NCBI GenBank assembly: GCA_029262915.1
Contig: JAJCYN010000184.1
Location: 1-6,694 of the forward strand
Reading direction: 5' to 3'
Origin: Flavobacteriales bacterium
GTDB lineage: Bacteria; Bacteroidota; Bacteroidia; Flavobacteriales_E; Vicingaceae
Length of the DNA stretch: 6,694 nt
Within the stretch, counting starts at the first letter, position 1. Each line of letters begins with the position of its first letter. Both the position numbers and the translations under genes were made by a program. Of the stretch, positions 1 through 5,587 are shown in pieces. Under the pieces are notes generated by a model. It had not been told where the DNA came from and searched no databases. It was given only the letters and a program-made list of their open reading frames with translations.

Positions 1-2
1 AT

Positions 3-33
3 ATTTTACAAGAAATTTATTTCTTAGTAAAAT
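3..33. repeat. AT-rich hairpin in the gap downstream of trpD
   Basis: ATTTTAC-AAGAAAT (3-16) pairs with ATTTCTT-A-GTAAAAT (19-33), giving 14 base pairs with a single one-base bulge and a two-base apical gap. It is the outer of two hairpins in the 130-base gap after trpD. It is too AT-rich and lacks a clear T run, so I do not call it a terminator. It could be an mRNA processing or stabilising structure or part of a repeat. The rest of positions 1-68 shows no coding sequence or start codon on the minus strand. Confidence 0.5.
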
Positions 34-68
34 GAAGTGATTAATCTTTTATTGTTGTTAAGTTTTTT

Positions 69-130
69 AGATTCTTCACTGTGTTTTATAATCTCGCTAA
101 AGCGAGAATAAAACTTTGCTCAGAATGACA
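69..130. repeat. Decayed TGTCATTCTGAG-type repeat interrupted by a hairpin, abutting the trpD stop
   Basis: The ends AGATTCTTCACTGTG (69-83) and TTTGCTCAGAATGACA (115-130) look like the two halves of the dispersed flavobacterial repeat whose reverse complement begins TGTCATTCTGAG. Between them sits a hairpin: GTTTTAT (83-89), a two-base bulge, and TCTCGCT (92-98) pair with AGCGAGA (101-107) and ATAAAAC (108-114). The hairpin is 14 bp long with a two-base apical gap. The repeat ends exactly where the trpD stop codon begins (131-133). There is no T run after the hairpin on the minus strand, so it is a weak terminator candidate for the trp operon at best. The match to a repeat family is from memory. 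Confidence 0.5.
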
Positions 131-1117
131 TCATAATATTAATTTTTTTAGTGTTTTATAAGCTTTTCCAGATTCCAAAGATTCTTTGGCAATTGCTGTA
201 CAATCGGCTAAAGATTTATTGGGTTCAAAGCATTGAATAGCAAAAGAGGAGTTGGCCAATACAGCATTTTTTTGTTTGTCCGTACATTCATTACTTAAAA
301 CATCTATGAATATTTTGGCAGCTTCTTTTATAGTTTCCCCTCCAAAAATGTCTTCTTGTTTTTGTGTTTCAAAACCAATTGATTCTGGAGACAATAATGT
401 TTCCCCTTGGTTAGAAATGGCTTTAAATTTTCCTGTTAAAGAAATTTCATCATAACCATCCAAACTGTGTAAAATAGTATAATTCTTATCTGATTTCTGT
501 AATAAATAGTTATAAATACGAGCAATTTCTAAGTTAAAAACTCCCACCAATTGATTTTGAGGAAAACTCGGATTTACCAATGGTCCGAGCATATTAAAAA
601 ATGTTTTAATGCCTAATTCTTTCCTTATTGGTCCAACATTTTTCATCGCAGGATGAAATAATGGGGCGTGCATCATACAAAAATTAGCTTCGTCTACTTG
701 TTGTTTCAAAACAGATTCATCATTGGTGAATTCATAGCCCAAATGTTCTAATACATTAGATGAACCACAAGAAGAAGAAACACCATAATTTCCGTGTTTG
801 GCTACTTTGTAGCCTGCTCCAGCAATTACAAAAGCAGATAGTGTAGAAATATTAAAAGTATTTTTTCCATCACCACCTGTTCCACAAACATCAATGGTAT
901 TAAAATCTGATAAATCTATTTTTAGACATAAATCCAATAACGCATTTCTAAAACCGGTCAATTCTTCCACAGAAATATTCCGCATTAAATAAACAGTTAA
1001 AAATGCTGCTATTTGAGAATGATTAAAATCTCCTTTTCCTATTCGGGTCAAGATGTTATAGGCATCTGATTCGGATAATGTTTGATGCTCAAATAGTTTG
1101 TTTAAAGTTTTTTTCAT
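131..1117 (-). CDS. trpD: Anthranilate phosphoribosyltransferase
   Basis: Second step of tryptophan synthesis in the cytosol: transfers the phosphoribosyl group of PRPP to anthranilate. The 328 residues match the usual family length of about 330-345. Visible motifs are the PRPP-binding loop GTGGDG (79-84, preceded by DVC), NISTLSAFVIAGAG (89-102), KHGNYGVSSSCGS (107-119), the anthranilate-site Arg165 in GPIRKELGIKTFFNMLGP, and the DE pair of DGYDEIS (D223, E224) that binds metal in this family. The start codon is preceded by the A-rich AACTAAAAA typical of Bacteroidota. It is the third gene of trpE-trpG-trpD. It is separate from trpG, not fused as in enteric bacteria, and lies 87 bases after it, with a palindromic repeat filling the gap. 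It should be controlled by the trpL attenuator upstream of trpE. Nothing appears truncated. Confidence 0.97.
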   Translation of the reverse strand: MKKTLNKLFEHQTLSESDAYNILTRIGKGDFNHSQIAAFLTVYLMRNISVEELTGFRNALLDLCLKIDLSDFNTIDVCGTGGDGKNTFNISTLSAFVIAGAGYKVAKHGNYGVSSSCGSSNVLEHLGYEFTNDESVLKQQVDEANFCMMHAPLFHPAMKNVGPIRKELGIKTFFNMLGPLVNPSFPQNQLVGVFNLEIARIYNYLLQKSDKNYTILHSLDGYDEISLTGKFKAISNQGETLLSPESIGFETQKQEDIFGGETIKEAAKIFIDVLSNECTDKQKNAVLANSSFAIQCFEPNKSLADCTAIAKESLESGKAYKTLKKLIL

Positions 1118-1130
1118 TTTTTAGTTGTTT

Positions 1131-1204
1131 CGTCATTGCGAACGAGGTACGAGTGAAGCAATCTTATTATTAGTAAAGAGATTGCTTCGTACCTCGCAAT
1201 GACG
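1131..1204. repeat. Palindromic GTCATTGCGA repeat between trpG and trpD
   Basis: The left arm (1131-1164) and right arm (1179-1204) are inverted copies around a 14-base loop. The 26-base right arm reads, in reverse complement, CGTCATTGCG-AGGTACGA-AGCAATCT. The left arm has the same three blocks but with two extra four-base insertions, AACG and GTGA, between them. The right arm ends on the base before the trpG stop codon (1205-1207). The element is transcribed within the operon, so it will form a long mRNA hairpin between trpG and trpD. GTCATTGCGA-type palindromes are, as I recall, dispersed repeats in Bacteroidota genomes. No transposase is present. It could modulate mRNA decay or trpG:trpD ratio, or be a passive non-autonomous element. 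Confidence 0.85.
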
Positions 1205-1777
1205 TTATATATTCAAAAAATTATTAATCATTTCTTTTCCGTGTTCTGTTAAGATTGATTCTGGATGAAATTGTACTCCGTAAACATTAAATTGGTTGTG
1301 TTTTAATGACATAATTTGTCCGTTTTCTTCTACGGAAGTAATTTTTAATTTATCAGGAAAGCCATCATTAGAAATCACCCAACTATGGTAACGTCCTATA
1401 TTAAATGATTCTGGAAGATCTTTAAACAACAAATCTCCTTTATCCAAAACTTGAATAGGCGTTGCTACACCGTGAAATACTTCCTTCAAATTAACCAAGC
1501 TTCCTCCAAAAACTTCTCCAATAGCTTGCATCCCTAAACAAACTCCCAAAATCTTTTTTGTTGGAGCATACGTCTTTATCAATTCGTTTACAATTCCCGC
1601 ATCTTTTGGCAACCCTGGTCCAGGAGATAAAATAATGGTGTTGTATTTATCCACATCAGCAATGCTAATTTTATCATTACGAAAAACATCTACTTCATAA
1701 TTCGGATTTGCTTCTACATAATGCACTAAATTGTACGTGAACGAATCGTAATTGTCTACTATTAAAATTTTCTCCAT
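1205..1777 (-). CDS. trpG: Anthranilate synthase component II (glutamine amidotransferase)
   Basis: Class I glutamine amidotransferase that releases ammonia from glutamine and channels it to TrpE for anthranilate formation. The 190 residues are the usual length for a free-standing TrpG/PabA. Visible motifs are VDNYDSFTYNL near the N terminus (7-17), the oxyanion-loop region ILSPGPGLPKDAG (49-61), the nucleophile Cys80 in LGVCLGMQAIGEVFGG, and His171 and Glu173 of YGVQFHPES, completing the Cys-His-Glu triad. In many bacteria this subunit also serves p-aminobenzoate synthase; only the trp context here argues for TrpG, and a dual role is possible. It lies 40 bases after trpE and 87 bases before trpD on the same strand. 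Stop is TAA, directly abutted by the palindromic repeat downstream. Confidence 0.96.
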   Translation of the reverse strand: MEKILIVDNYDSFTYNLVHYVEANPNYEVDVFRNDKISIADVDKYNTIILSPGPGLPKDAGIVNELIKTYAPTKKILGVCLGMQAIGEVFGGSLVNLKEVFHGVATPIQVLDKGDLLFKDLPESFNIGRYHSWVISNDGFPDKLKITSVEENGQIMSLKHNQFNVYGVQFHPESILTEHGKEMINNFLNI

Positions 1778-1793
1778 ATTTCTTTTATTCTTC

Positions 1794-1808
1794 CTCCCTT
1801 GAGGGGAG
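1794..1808. repeat. Small GC-rich hairpin in the trpE-trpG spacer
   Basis: CTCCC (1794-1798) pairs with GGGAG (1804-1808) across a five-base loop, in a 40-base spacer that is otherwise ordinary. The GC content of this stretch stands out from its surroundings. There is no T run, so it is not a terminator. It resembles the short CTCCCTTGAGGGAG-like palindromes that I recall as scattered in flavobacterial genomes. It lies about 17 bases upstream of the trpG start and could affect trpG translation, which is inference only. Confidence 0.4.
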
Positions 1809-1817
1809 AACCTCGGT

Positions 1818-3203
1818 TTATATTTCTTCAGCTAAACTCAACGCTTTTTTTAATGCACCAAGCTTATTATTTACTTCTTGTAATTCATTTTCTTCATTTG
1901 AATCAACCACAACACCAGCTCCAGCTTGAAAAAACAAGGTGTTATTTTTACTCAAAAAACTTCTTATCGTGATAGCGTGATTTATTGAACCATCAAAACC
2001 AAAAACTCCAATTGCACCACCATAGAATCCTCTATTTTGGTTTTCGTATTCATCTATCAATTGCATTGCTTTGTATTTTGGTGCCCCCGATAAAGTTCCA
2101 GCAGGGAAAGTATCAGCAAAAATTTGCAAGGAGTCAGAGGTCGAGTTTAAATCAGCTTCAACTTCCGAAACCAAATGAATTACGTGACTGTAAAACTGCG
2201 TTTCTTTGTATGTTTTTACGGTTACATTTTTTCCGTGTCGACTTAAATCGTTTCTTGCCAAATCAACCAACATTGTATGCTCTGCATTTTCTTTTGGGTC
2301 TTTTGTTAATTCTTTTGCTAATTTTTTATCCTCAATATCATTTCCCGTTCTTTTAAAAGTTCCTGCAATTGGGTTGATGGTTGCTTTTTTATTGCTTGCT
2401 TTTAATTGAGCTTCGGGCGAAGAACCAAACAATTTATAATTTCCAAAATCAAAATAAAATAAATACGGTGAAGGGTTTACGGAACGTAAAGCACGATAAA
2501 CATTGAACTCATCACCATTAAACTGCTGCGAAAACTGACGAGATAAAACAATTTGAAAAACATCTCCTTTCTGACAATGCTCTTTTCCTTTTGTAACTAA
2601 GTTTTTAAAATCAGCATCAGAAATGTTTGTATCTTCATTTCCATCTAATTTAAAATGATAACGAGGATGATTATTGCTACTCACTAAATCAACAATTTTT
2701 TCGATGTTTGATTCAGCCTCTTCTACAACATTTTCAGTAATCAAGATTTCATTTTTAAAATGATCTATTTGTATAATGTATCTAAAAAGCGAATAATGCA
2801 TTTCTGGCGTTGAATGGGTAGTTTTTTTTGGAGCATCAATGTTTAATGATTCAAAATATTTAACGGCATCGTAATTGGTATAACCGAAAAATCCATTTAC
2901 ACCTTTATCTTGTTCAATATCAAATGAATCAATTAATTTTTGAAGTTCAGTAATTACCTGGTTTTTCTCCTCAATTTGCACAGTTGAATCCAATTCCAGC
3001 CCTTTTATATTAATCGTTTTATCTTCTACAATAAAAGAAACCAATGGTTCTAAACAGATAAACGAAAAATTGTTGTCATTTCCGTGATAATCTGAACTCT
3101 CAAGTAAAAAAGAGTTGTAAAATTGATCCCTCAATTTAAGGTACAACCCAACAGGAGTAACTGTGTCTGAGAGTAATTTTTTATGTATTGTTTTTAGTTG
3201 CAT
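1818..3203 (-). CDS. trpE: Anthranilate synthase component I
   Basis: Converts chorismate plus ammonia (from TrpG) to anthranilate and pyruvate, the committed step of tryptophan synthesis. The 461 residues are in the normal range for TrpE. The N-terminal domain carries LLESS (33-37), corresponding to the LLES tryptophan feedback site, which supports TrpE over the related PabB. The C-terminal chorismate-binding domain shows GDVFQIVLSR (213-222), NPSPYLFYF (243-251), GSSPE (260-264), PIAGTFKRTG (278-287), HTMLVDLARNDL (309-320), TFPAGTLSGAPK (365-376) and AGAGVVVDSNEENE (427-440). The usual GTRPRG loop reads GTFKRTG here, probably a lineage variant. First structural gene of the operon. The start ATG has no Shine-Dalgarno site; a trpL attenuator and then a nested repeat precede it. 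Confidence 0.96.
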   Translation of the reverse strand: MQLKTIHKKLLSDTVTPVGLYLKLRDQFYNSFLLESSDYHGNDNNFSFICLEPLVSFIVEDKTINIKGLELDSTVQIEEKNQVITELQKLIDSFDIEQDKGVNGFFGYTNYDAVKYFESLNIDAPKKTTHSTPEMHYSLFRYIIQIDHFKNEILITENVVEEAESNIEKIVDLVSSNNHPRYHFKLDGNEDTNISDADFKNLVTKGKEHCQKGDVFQIVLSRQFSQQFNGDEFNVYRALRSVNPSPYLFYFDFGNYKLFGSSPEAQLKASNKKATINPIAGTFKRTGNDIEDKKLAKELTKDPKENAEHTMLVDLARNDLSRHGKNVTVKTYKETQFYSHVIHLVSEVEADLNSTSDSLQIFADTFPAGTLSGAPKYKAMQLIDEYENQNRGFYGGAIGVFGFDGSINHAITIRSFLSKNNTLFFQAGAGVVVDSNEENELQEVNNKLGALKKALSLAEEI

Positions 3204-3215
3204 TGGTTTCTTTTA

Positions 3216-3357
3216 CGTCATTGCGAATAAACTCTTTTGTCATAGTGAGTTTATCGAACTATTAAAAGGGTTTATAAAGCAATCTTCTTTTTTAGGAGGA
3301 GATTACTTCGCTTTTTTCCCTTCGACAAGCTCAGGATGACAAGAGCTCGCAATGACG
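3216..3357. repeat. Nested palindromic repeats between the attenuator and trpE
   Basis: Outer arms CGTCATTGCGA (3216-3226) and TCGCAATGACG (3347-3357) are perfect inverted copies and match the outer ends of the trpG-trpD repeat. Inside them lies a second, different inverted pair: TGTCATAGTGAG plus TTTATCGAAC (3238-3259) against CTTCGACAAGCTCAGGATGACA (3320-3341), imperfect. Nearer the centre AAGCAATCT (3277-3285) faces AGATTACTTCGCTT (3299-3312), again the core of the first family with a short insertion. The whole reads as one repeat family inserted in, or recombined with, another. It lies 13 bases upstream of the trpE start, inside the transcribed leader. No coding sequence is visible in it. 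Confidence 0.75.
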
Positions 3358-3394
3358 ATTTTATTTAACGTTTTCTTTTCAATTAATTTTTCAT

Positions 3395-3425
3395 AAAAAA
3401 AAGCTTGTCGTAATCGACAAGCTTT
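3395..3425 (-). terminator. trp attenuator: intrinsic terminator upstream of trpE
   Basis: On the minus strand AAAGCTTGTCG (3425-3415), loop ATTA (3414-3411) and CGACAAGCTTT (3410-3400) form a perfect 11-bp stem. It runs straight into eight T residues (3402-3395), the first three of them inside the stem. It sits 37 bases after the stop codon of the Trp-rich leader peptide and about 190 bases before trpE, on the operon's own strand. That is a premature terminator, not one ending a gene. With trpL and the competing pairing at 3451-3462 it makes a complete attenuator. On the plus strand the T run is absent, so it does not serve the divergent gene. Confidence 0.92.
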
Positions 3426-3450
3426 AAAGTATTTTATATACAAAAGTTTT

Positions 3451-3462
3451 GATTACGCTTTT
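3451..3462 (-). promoter_or_regulatory. Candidate antiterminator arm of the trp attenuator
   Basis: The leader RNA AAAAG-CGUAAUC (3462-3451) can pair with the terminator. CGUAAUC (3457-3451) matches GAUUACG (3415-3409), which spans the last base of the 5' arm, the whole loop and the first two bases of the 3' arm. AAAAG (3462-3458) then matches CUUUU (3403-3399), with a five-base bulge left over. This would block the terminator stem. The arm starts at the last base of the trpL UGA stop, so a ribosome finishing trpL would cover it. A ribosome stalled at the Trp codons (3485-3477), about 15 bases upstream, should leave most of it free. The pairing is seen in the sequence; the switching is inferred. 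Confidence 0.75.
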
Positions 3463-3509
3463 CAGTTAAAACGAAACCACCACCAATTTGTATTTTTTGT
3501 CATTTTCAT
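3462..3509 (-). CDS. trpL: trp operon leader peptide with three consecutive Trp codons
   Basis: A 15-codon open frame, MKMTKNTNWWWFRFN then TGA. The three TGG codons (3485-3477) are adjacent; Trp is normally about 1% of residues, so this is very unlikely by chance in so short a frame. It lies on the trpE strand, between a good Bacteroidota promoter and an intrinsic terminator. Its expected role is as a tryptophan sensor: scarce charged tRNA-Trp stalls the ribosome at WWW, an alternative RNA fold forms and transcription continues into trpEGD; plentiful tryptophan lets the ribosome reach the stop and the terminator forms. The start may instead be Met3 (3503-3501), giving 13 residues, because the predicted transcript starts only a few bases before Met1. 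Confidence 0.9.
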   Translation of the reverse strand: MKMTKNTNWWWFRFN

Positions 3510-3518
3510 AATAGATAG

Positions 3519-3551
3519 CAAATATATGAGATTTTTTTTTAGAAATGCAAA
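3519..3551 (-). promoter_or_regulatory. trp operon promoter (Bacteroidota type)
   Basis: On the minus strand TTTG (3551-3548), a 21-base spacer and TATATTTG (3526-3519) match the Bacteroidota sigma consensus TTTG then 17-23 bases then TAnnTTTG exactly. Transcription would start about five to eight bases downstream, near 3514-3511, only a few bases before the trpL ATG at 3509. The upstream element lies 42 bases from the start codon of the divergent gene, so the two units share this control region. Confidence 0.85.
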
Positions 3552-3592
3552 TTAAAAAGTTATACCTTGTTCTCTAAAATCAAAAGATAGTT

Positions 3593-4024
3593 ATGGAACG
3601 TGTTTCTCGTCAAGATATTCCTAAAGGAATGTTTGAAAACCTAATGATAATTGAGAATTACATTAACGATTCTCCTATAGAGTTGTTGTTATTAGAGTTA
3701 ATCCGATTAAGAGTTGCTCAAATTAATAATTGTACTTACTGCGTAAATATGCATCGCAAAGAATTAAAAGATGTGGGCGAAATTGACCAAAGAATAGCTT
3801 CACTAAATGAGTGGCGTGAAGTGAATCATTTTTCAGAAAAAGAAAAGTCGGTGCTTAACTTTACCGAAAAGCTAACCAAAATAAGTTCAGAACAAATTGA
3901 TGATGATTTGATAGAGTCGCTTTTCAACTATTTTAATAAAAGCGAAATATGTTATTTAACGCTTGCTGTTTCTCAAATTAATACTTGGACAAGGCTAATG
4001 AAAACTTTTAATTTTCCTTCTTAA
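3593..4024 (+). CDS. AhpD/carboxymuconolactone decarboxylase-family protein
   Basis: A 143-residue member of the alkylhydroperoxidase-like (carboxymuconolactone decarboxylase) superfamily, an all-helical fold that usually forms oligomers. The core motif is visible: LELIRLRVAQINNC, with the redox pair Cys47-Thr-Tyr-Cys50 and His54 (CxxCxxxH). It is followed by WRE (74-76) and a C-terminal SQINTWTR segment (127-134) typical of the stand-alone subfamily. The length and the start at MERVS fit that subfamily. No signal peptide, so it is cytosolic. Such proteins are thiol peroxidases or related oxidoreductases, but the substrate cannot be told from sequence; true carboxymuconolactone decarboxylase activity is unlikely given the CxxC pair. 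It is divergent from trpL, with 83 bases between start codons. A weak TACCTTG element lies at 3563-3569, with no convincing upstream partner. Confidence 0.87.
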   Translation: MERVSRQDIPKGMFENLMIIENYINDSPIELLLLELIRLRVAQINNCTYCVNMHRKELKDVGEIDQRIASLNEWREVNHFSEKEKSVLNFTEKLTKISSEQIDDDLIESLFNYFNKSEICYLTLAVSQINTWTRLMKTFNFPS

Positions 4025-4098
4025 AAGCATTGCTACAAAACAAACGACAAATCCTTTTAAATTTCCTAAAAAAAATGGAGCAAAAGGTTAAAAAAAAT

Positions 4099-4106
4099 TA
4101 CATTTG
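4099..4106 (+). promoter_or_regulatory. gdhA promoter -7 element
   Basis: TACATTTG matches the Bacteroidota TAnnTTTG element exactly and lies 44 bases before the first gdhA ATG, giving a predicted leader of about 35-40 bases. At the expected upstream distance (about 4074-4080) the sequence is AATGG, a poor match to TTTG, so the promoter may be weak or helped by a regulator. It places gdhA in its own transcription unit, separate from the gene before it, which has no visible terminator. Confidence 0.65.
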
Positions 4107-4150
4107 TGCGGTAAAATATATAAAGTATAGACTATTAAAAAATACGAACT

Positions 4151-5533
4151 ATGTTAACAGAAACTTTAAATAAAAAAAACATGTCAGATCATCAAGCAGA
4201 GATTGACTCTTTTATGGATGACGTTAGATCAAAACAAGCTCACGAGTCGGAATTTTTACAAGCAGTAGAAGAAGTAGCTGAAGCAGTTATTCCTTTTATT
4301 GCGAATAAGCCACAATACAAAGCGGCAAAAATTTTAGAAAGAATGGTTGAGCCTGAACGTACCATTATGTTTAGAGTTCCTTGGTTAAATGATAAAGGAG
4401 AAATTGAAATTAACAAAGGATTTCGAGTAGAATTTAATTCAGCAATAGGGCCTTACAAAGGAGGATTAAGATTTCATCCATCAGTAAACTTATCAATTTT
4501 AAAGTTTTTAGGATTTGAGCAAGTATTCAAAAATTCATTAACAACCTTACCAATGGGTGGAGGTAAAGGAGGGTCAGATTTCGATCCAAAAGGGAAATCA
4601 GACAATGAAGTAATGAAGTTTTGTCAATCCTTTATGACGGAATTACAAAGACATATAGGTCCAGATACAGATGTTCCTGCAGGAGATATAGGTGTAGGAG
4701 GAAGAGAAATAGGTTATATGTTTGGTCAATACAAAAAAATCAGGAATGAATTTACAGGTATTTTAACGGGAAAAGGACGTAACTGGGGAGGTTCTTTAAT
4801 TAGACCAGAAGCTACAGGATACGGGACAGTATATTTTGCTAAAGAAATGTTGGCAACCAAAGGAGATGATTTTCACGGAAAAACAGTAGCAATTTCTGGT
4901 TCAGGAAATGTATCACAATATGCACTTGAAAAAGTCATTCATTTAGGCGGTAAAGTAGTTACAGTTTCTGATTCATCAGGATACGTTTACGCACCAAAAG
5001 GATTTCACTCAGAACATTTAGATTTTTTAATGGAATTAAAGAACGTAAAAAGAGGAAGAGTTAAGGAAATTGCAGATCAATTTGATGGATTTGAATTTCA
5101 CGAAGGAGAAAGACCTTGGGGAGTTAAATGTGATATTGCCTTACCATGTGCAACACAAAATGAATTAGATGGAGAAGAAGCCAAAACATTATTAGCCAAT
5201 GGTTGTTTTTGTGTAGCAGAAGGAGCCAATATGCCATCAACACCAGAAGCAATAGAAGCATTTTCATCGGCAAAAATTTTATTTGCACCAGGAAAAGCCT
5301 CCAATGCTGGTGGGGTTGCAACATCTGGATTAGAAATGAGCCAAAACTCATTACGAATGTCTTGGACGACCGAAGAAGTTGATGAAAAGTTACATAATAT
5401 TATGGTCTCCATTCATAATGCTTGTGTTGAGTATGGCAAAGAAGGAGGAGATTATGTTGATTATGTAAAAGGAGCAAACATTGCTGGTTTTGTAAAAGTT
5501 GCAGATTCAATGTTAGACCAAGGATTGGTTTAA
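4151..5533 (+). CDS. gdhA: Glutamate dehydrogenase, NADP-type
   Basis: Reductively aminates 2-oxoglutarate with ammonia to glutamate in the cytosol, a main ammonia-assimilation route. The 460 residues fit the hexameric small-subunit family (about 445-455), slightly long at the N terminus. Substrate-domain motifs: GPYKGGLRFHPSVN (100-113, Lys103), FKNSL (Lys127), the active-site motif LPMGGGKGGSDFDP (133-146, catalytic Lys139) and PAGDIGVGGREIG (176-188, Asp179). The Rossmann domain has ISGSGNVSQYALE (248-260) and VSDSSG (272-277); a Ser-Asp-Ser end of the second strand fits NADP(H) but is not proof. EGANMPSTPEA (357-367) and KASNAGGVATSGLEMSQN (382-399) close the cleft. The alternative start at Met11 (4181, MSDHQAEID), preceded by A-rich sequence, gives 450 residues, closer to relatives, and may be the real one. 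It is followed by a strong terminator. Confidence 0.96.
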   Translation: MLTETLNKKNMSDHQAEIDSFMDDVRSKQAHESEFLQAVEEVAEAVIPFIANKPQYKAAKILERMVEPERTIMFRVPWLNDKGEIEINKGFRVEFNSAIGPYKGGLRFHPSVNLSILKFLGFEQVFKNSLTTLPMGGGKGGSDFDPKGKSDNEVMKFCQSFMTELQRHIGPDTDVPAGDIGVGGREIGYMFGQYKKIRNEFTGILTGKGRNWGGSLIRPEATGYGTVYFAKEMLATKGDDFHGKTVAISGSGNVSQYALEKVIHLGGKVVTVSDSSGYVYAPKGFHSEHLDFLMELKNVKRGRVKEIADQFDGFEFHEGERPWGVKCDIALPCATQNELDGEEAKTLLANGCFCVAEGANMPSTPEAIEAFSSAKILFAPGKASNAGGVATSGLEMSQNSLRMSWTTEEVDEKLHNIMVSIHNACVEYGKEGGDYVDYVKGANIAGFVKVADSMLDQGLV

Positions 5534-5549
5534 TTTTTTAAATAATATT

Positions 5550-5587
5550 AAAAGCCTCACTATATTCTTAGTGAGGCTTTTTTATTT
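5550..5587 (+). terminator. gdhA intrinsic terminator
   Basis: AAAAGCCTCACTA (5550-5562) pairs with TAGTGAGGCTTTT (5569-5581), a 13-bp stem with a six-base loop, followed by T-rich sequence through 5587. It starts 17 bases after the gdhA stop. The A run on the left side means it could also work weakly on the other strand. Confidence 0.92.

Noticed and set aside
83..114. Terminator for the trp operon after trpD
   Set aside because: The hairpin is good but no T run follows it on the minus strand, and it lies inside a split repeat.
1131..1204. Terminator, CRISPR unit or insertion sequence between trpG and trpD
   Set aside because: There is no T run, no repeat-spacer series and no transposase; it is a single palindromic element within an operon.
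1985..2356. Plus-strand open frame of 123 codons inside trpE
   Set aside because: It is the antisense shadow of a well-conserved trpE; its composition has no protein-like motifs.
3561..3569. TATACCTTG as a promoter element for the plus-strand AhpD-family gene
   Set aside because: It lacks one T of TAnnTTTG and has no TTTG or TTG about 20 bases upstream; plausible by position but too weak to list as a feature.
4025..4098. Terminator for the AhpD-family gene or a regulatory RNA before gdhA
   Set aside because: I found no stable inverted repeat, leader peptide or riboswitch-like structure in this short stretch.
5098..5412. Minus-strand open frames opposite the 3' half of gdhA
   Set aside because: They overlap conserved gdhA coding sequence and show no recognisable domain or promoter.
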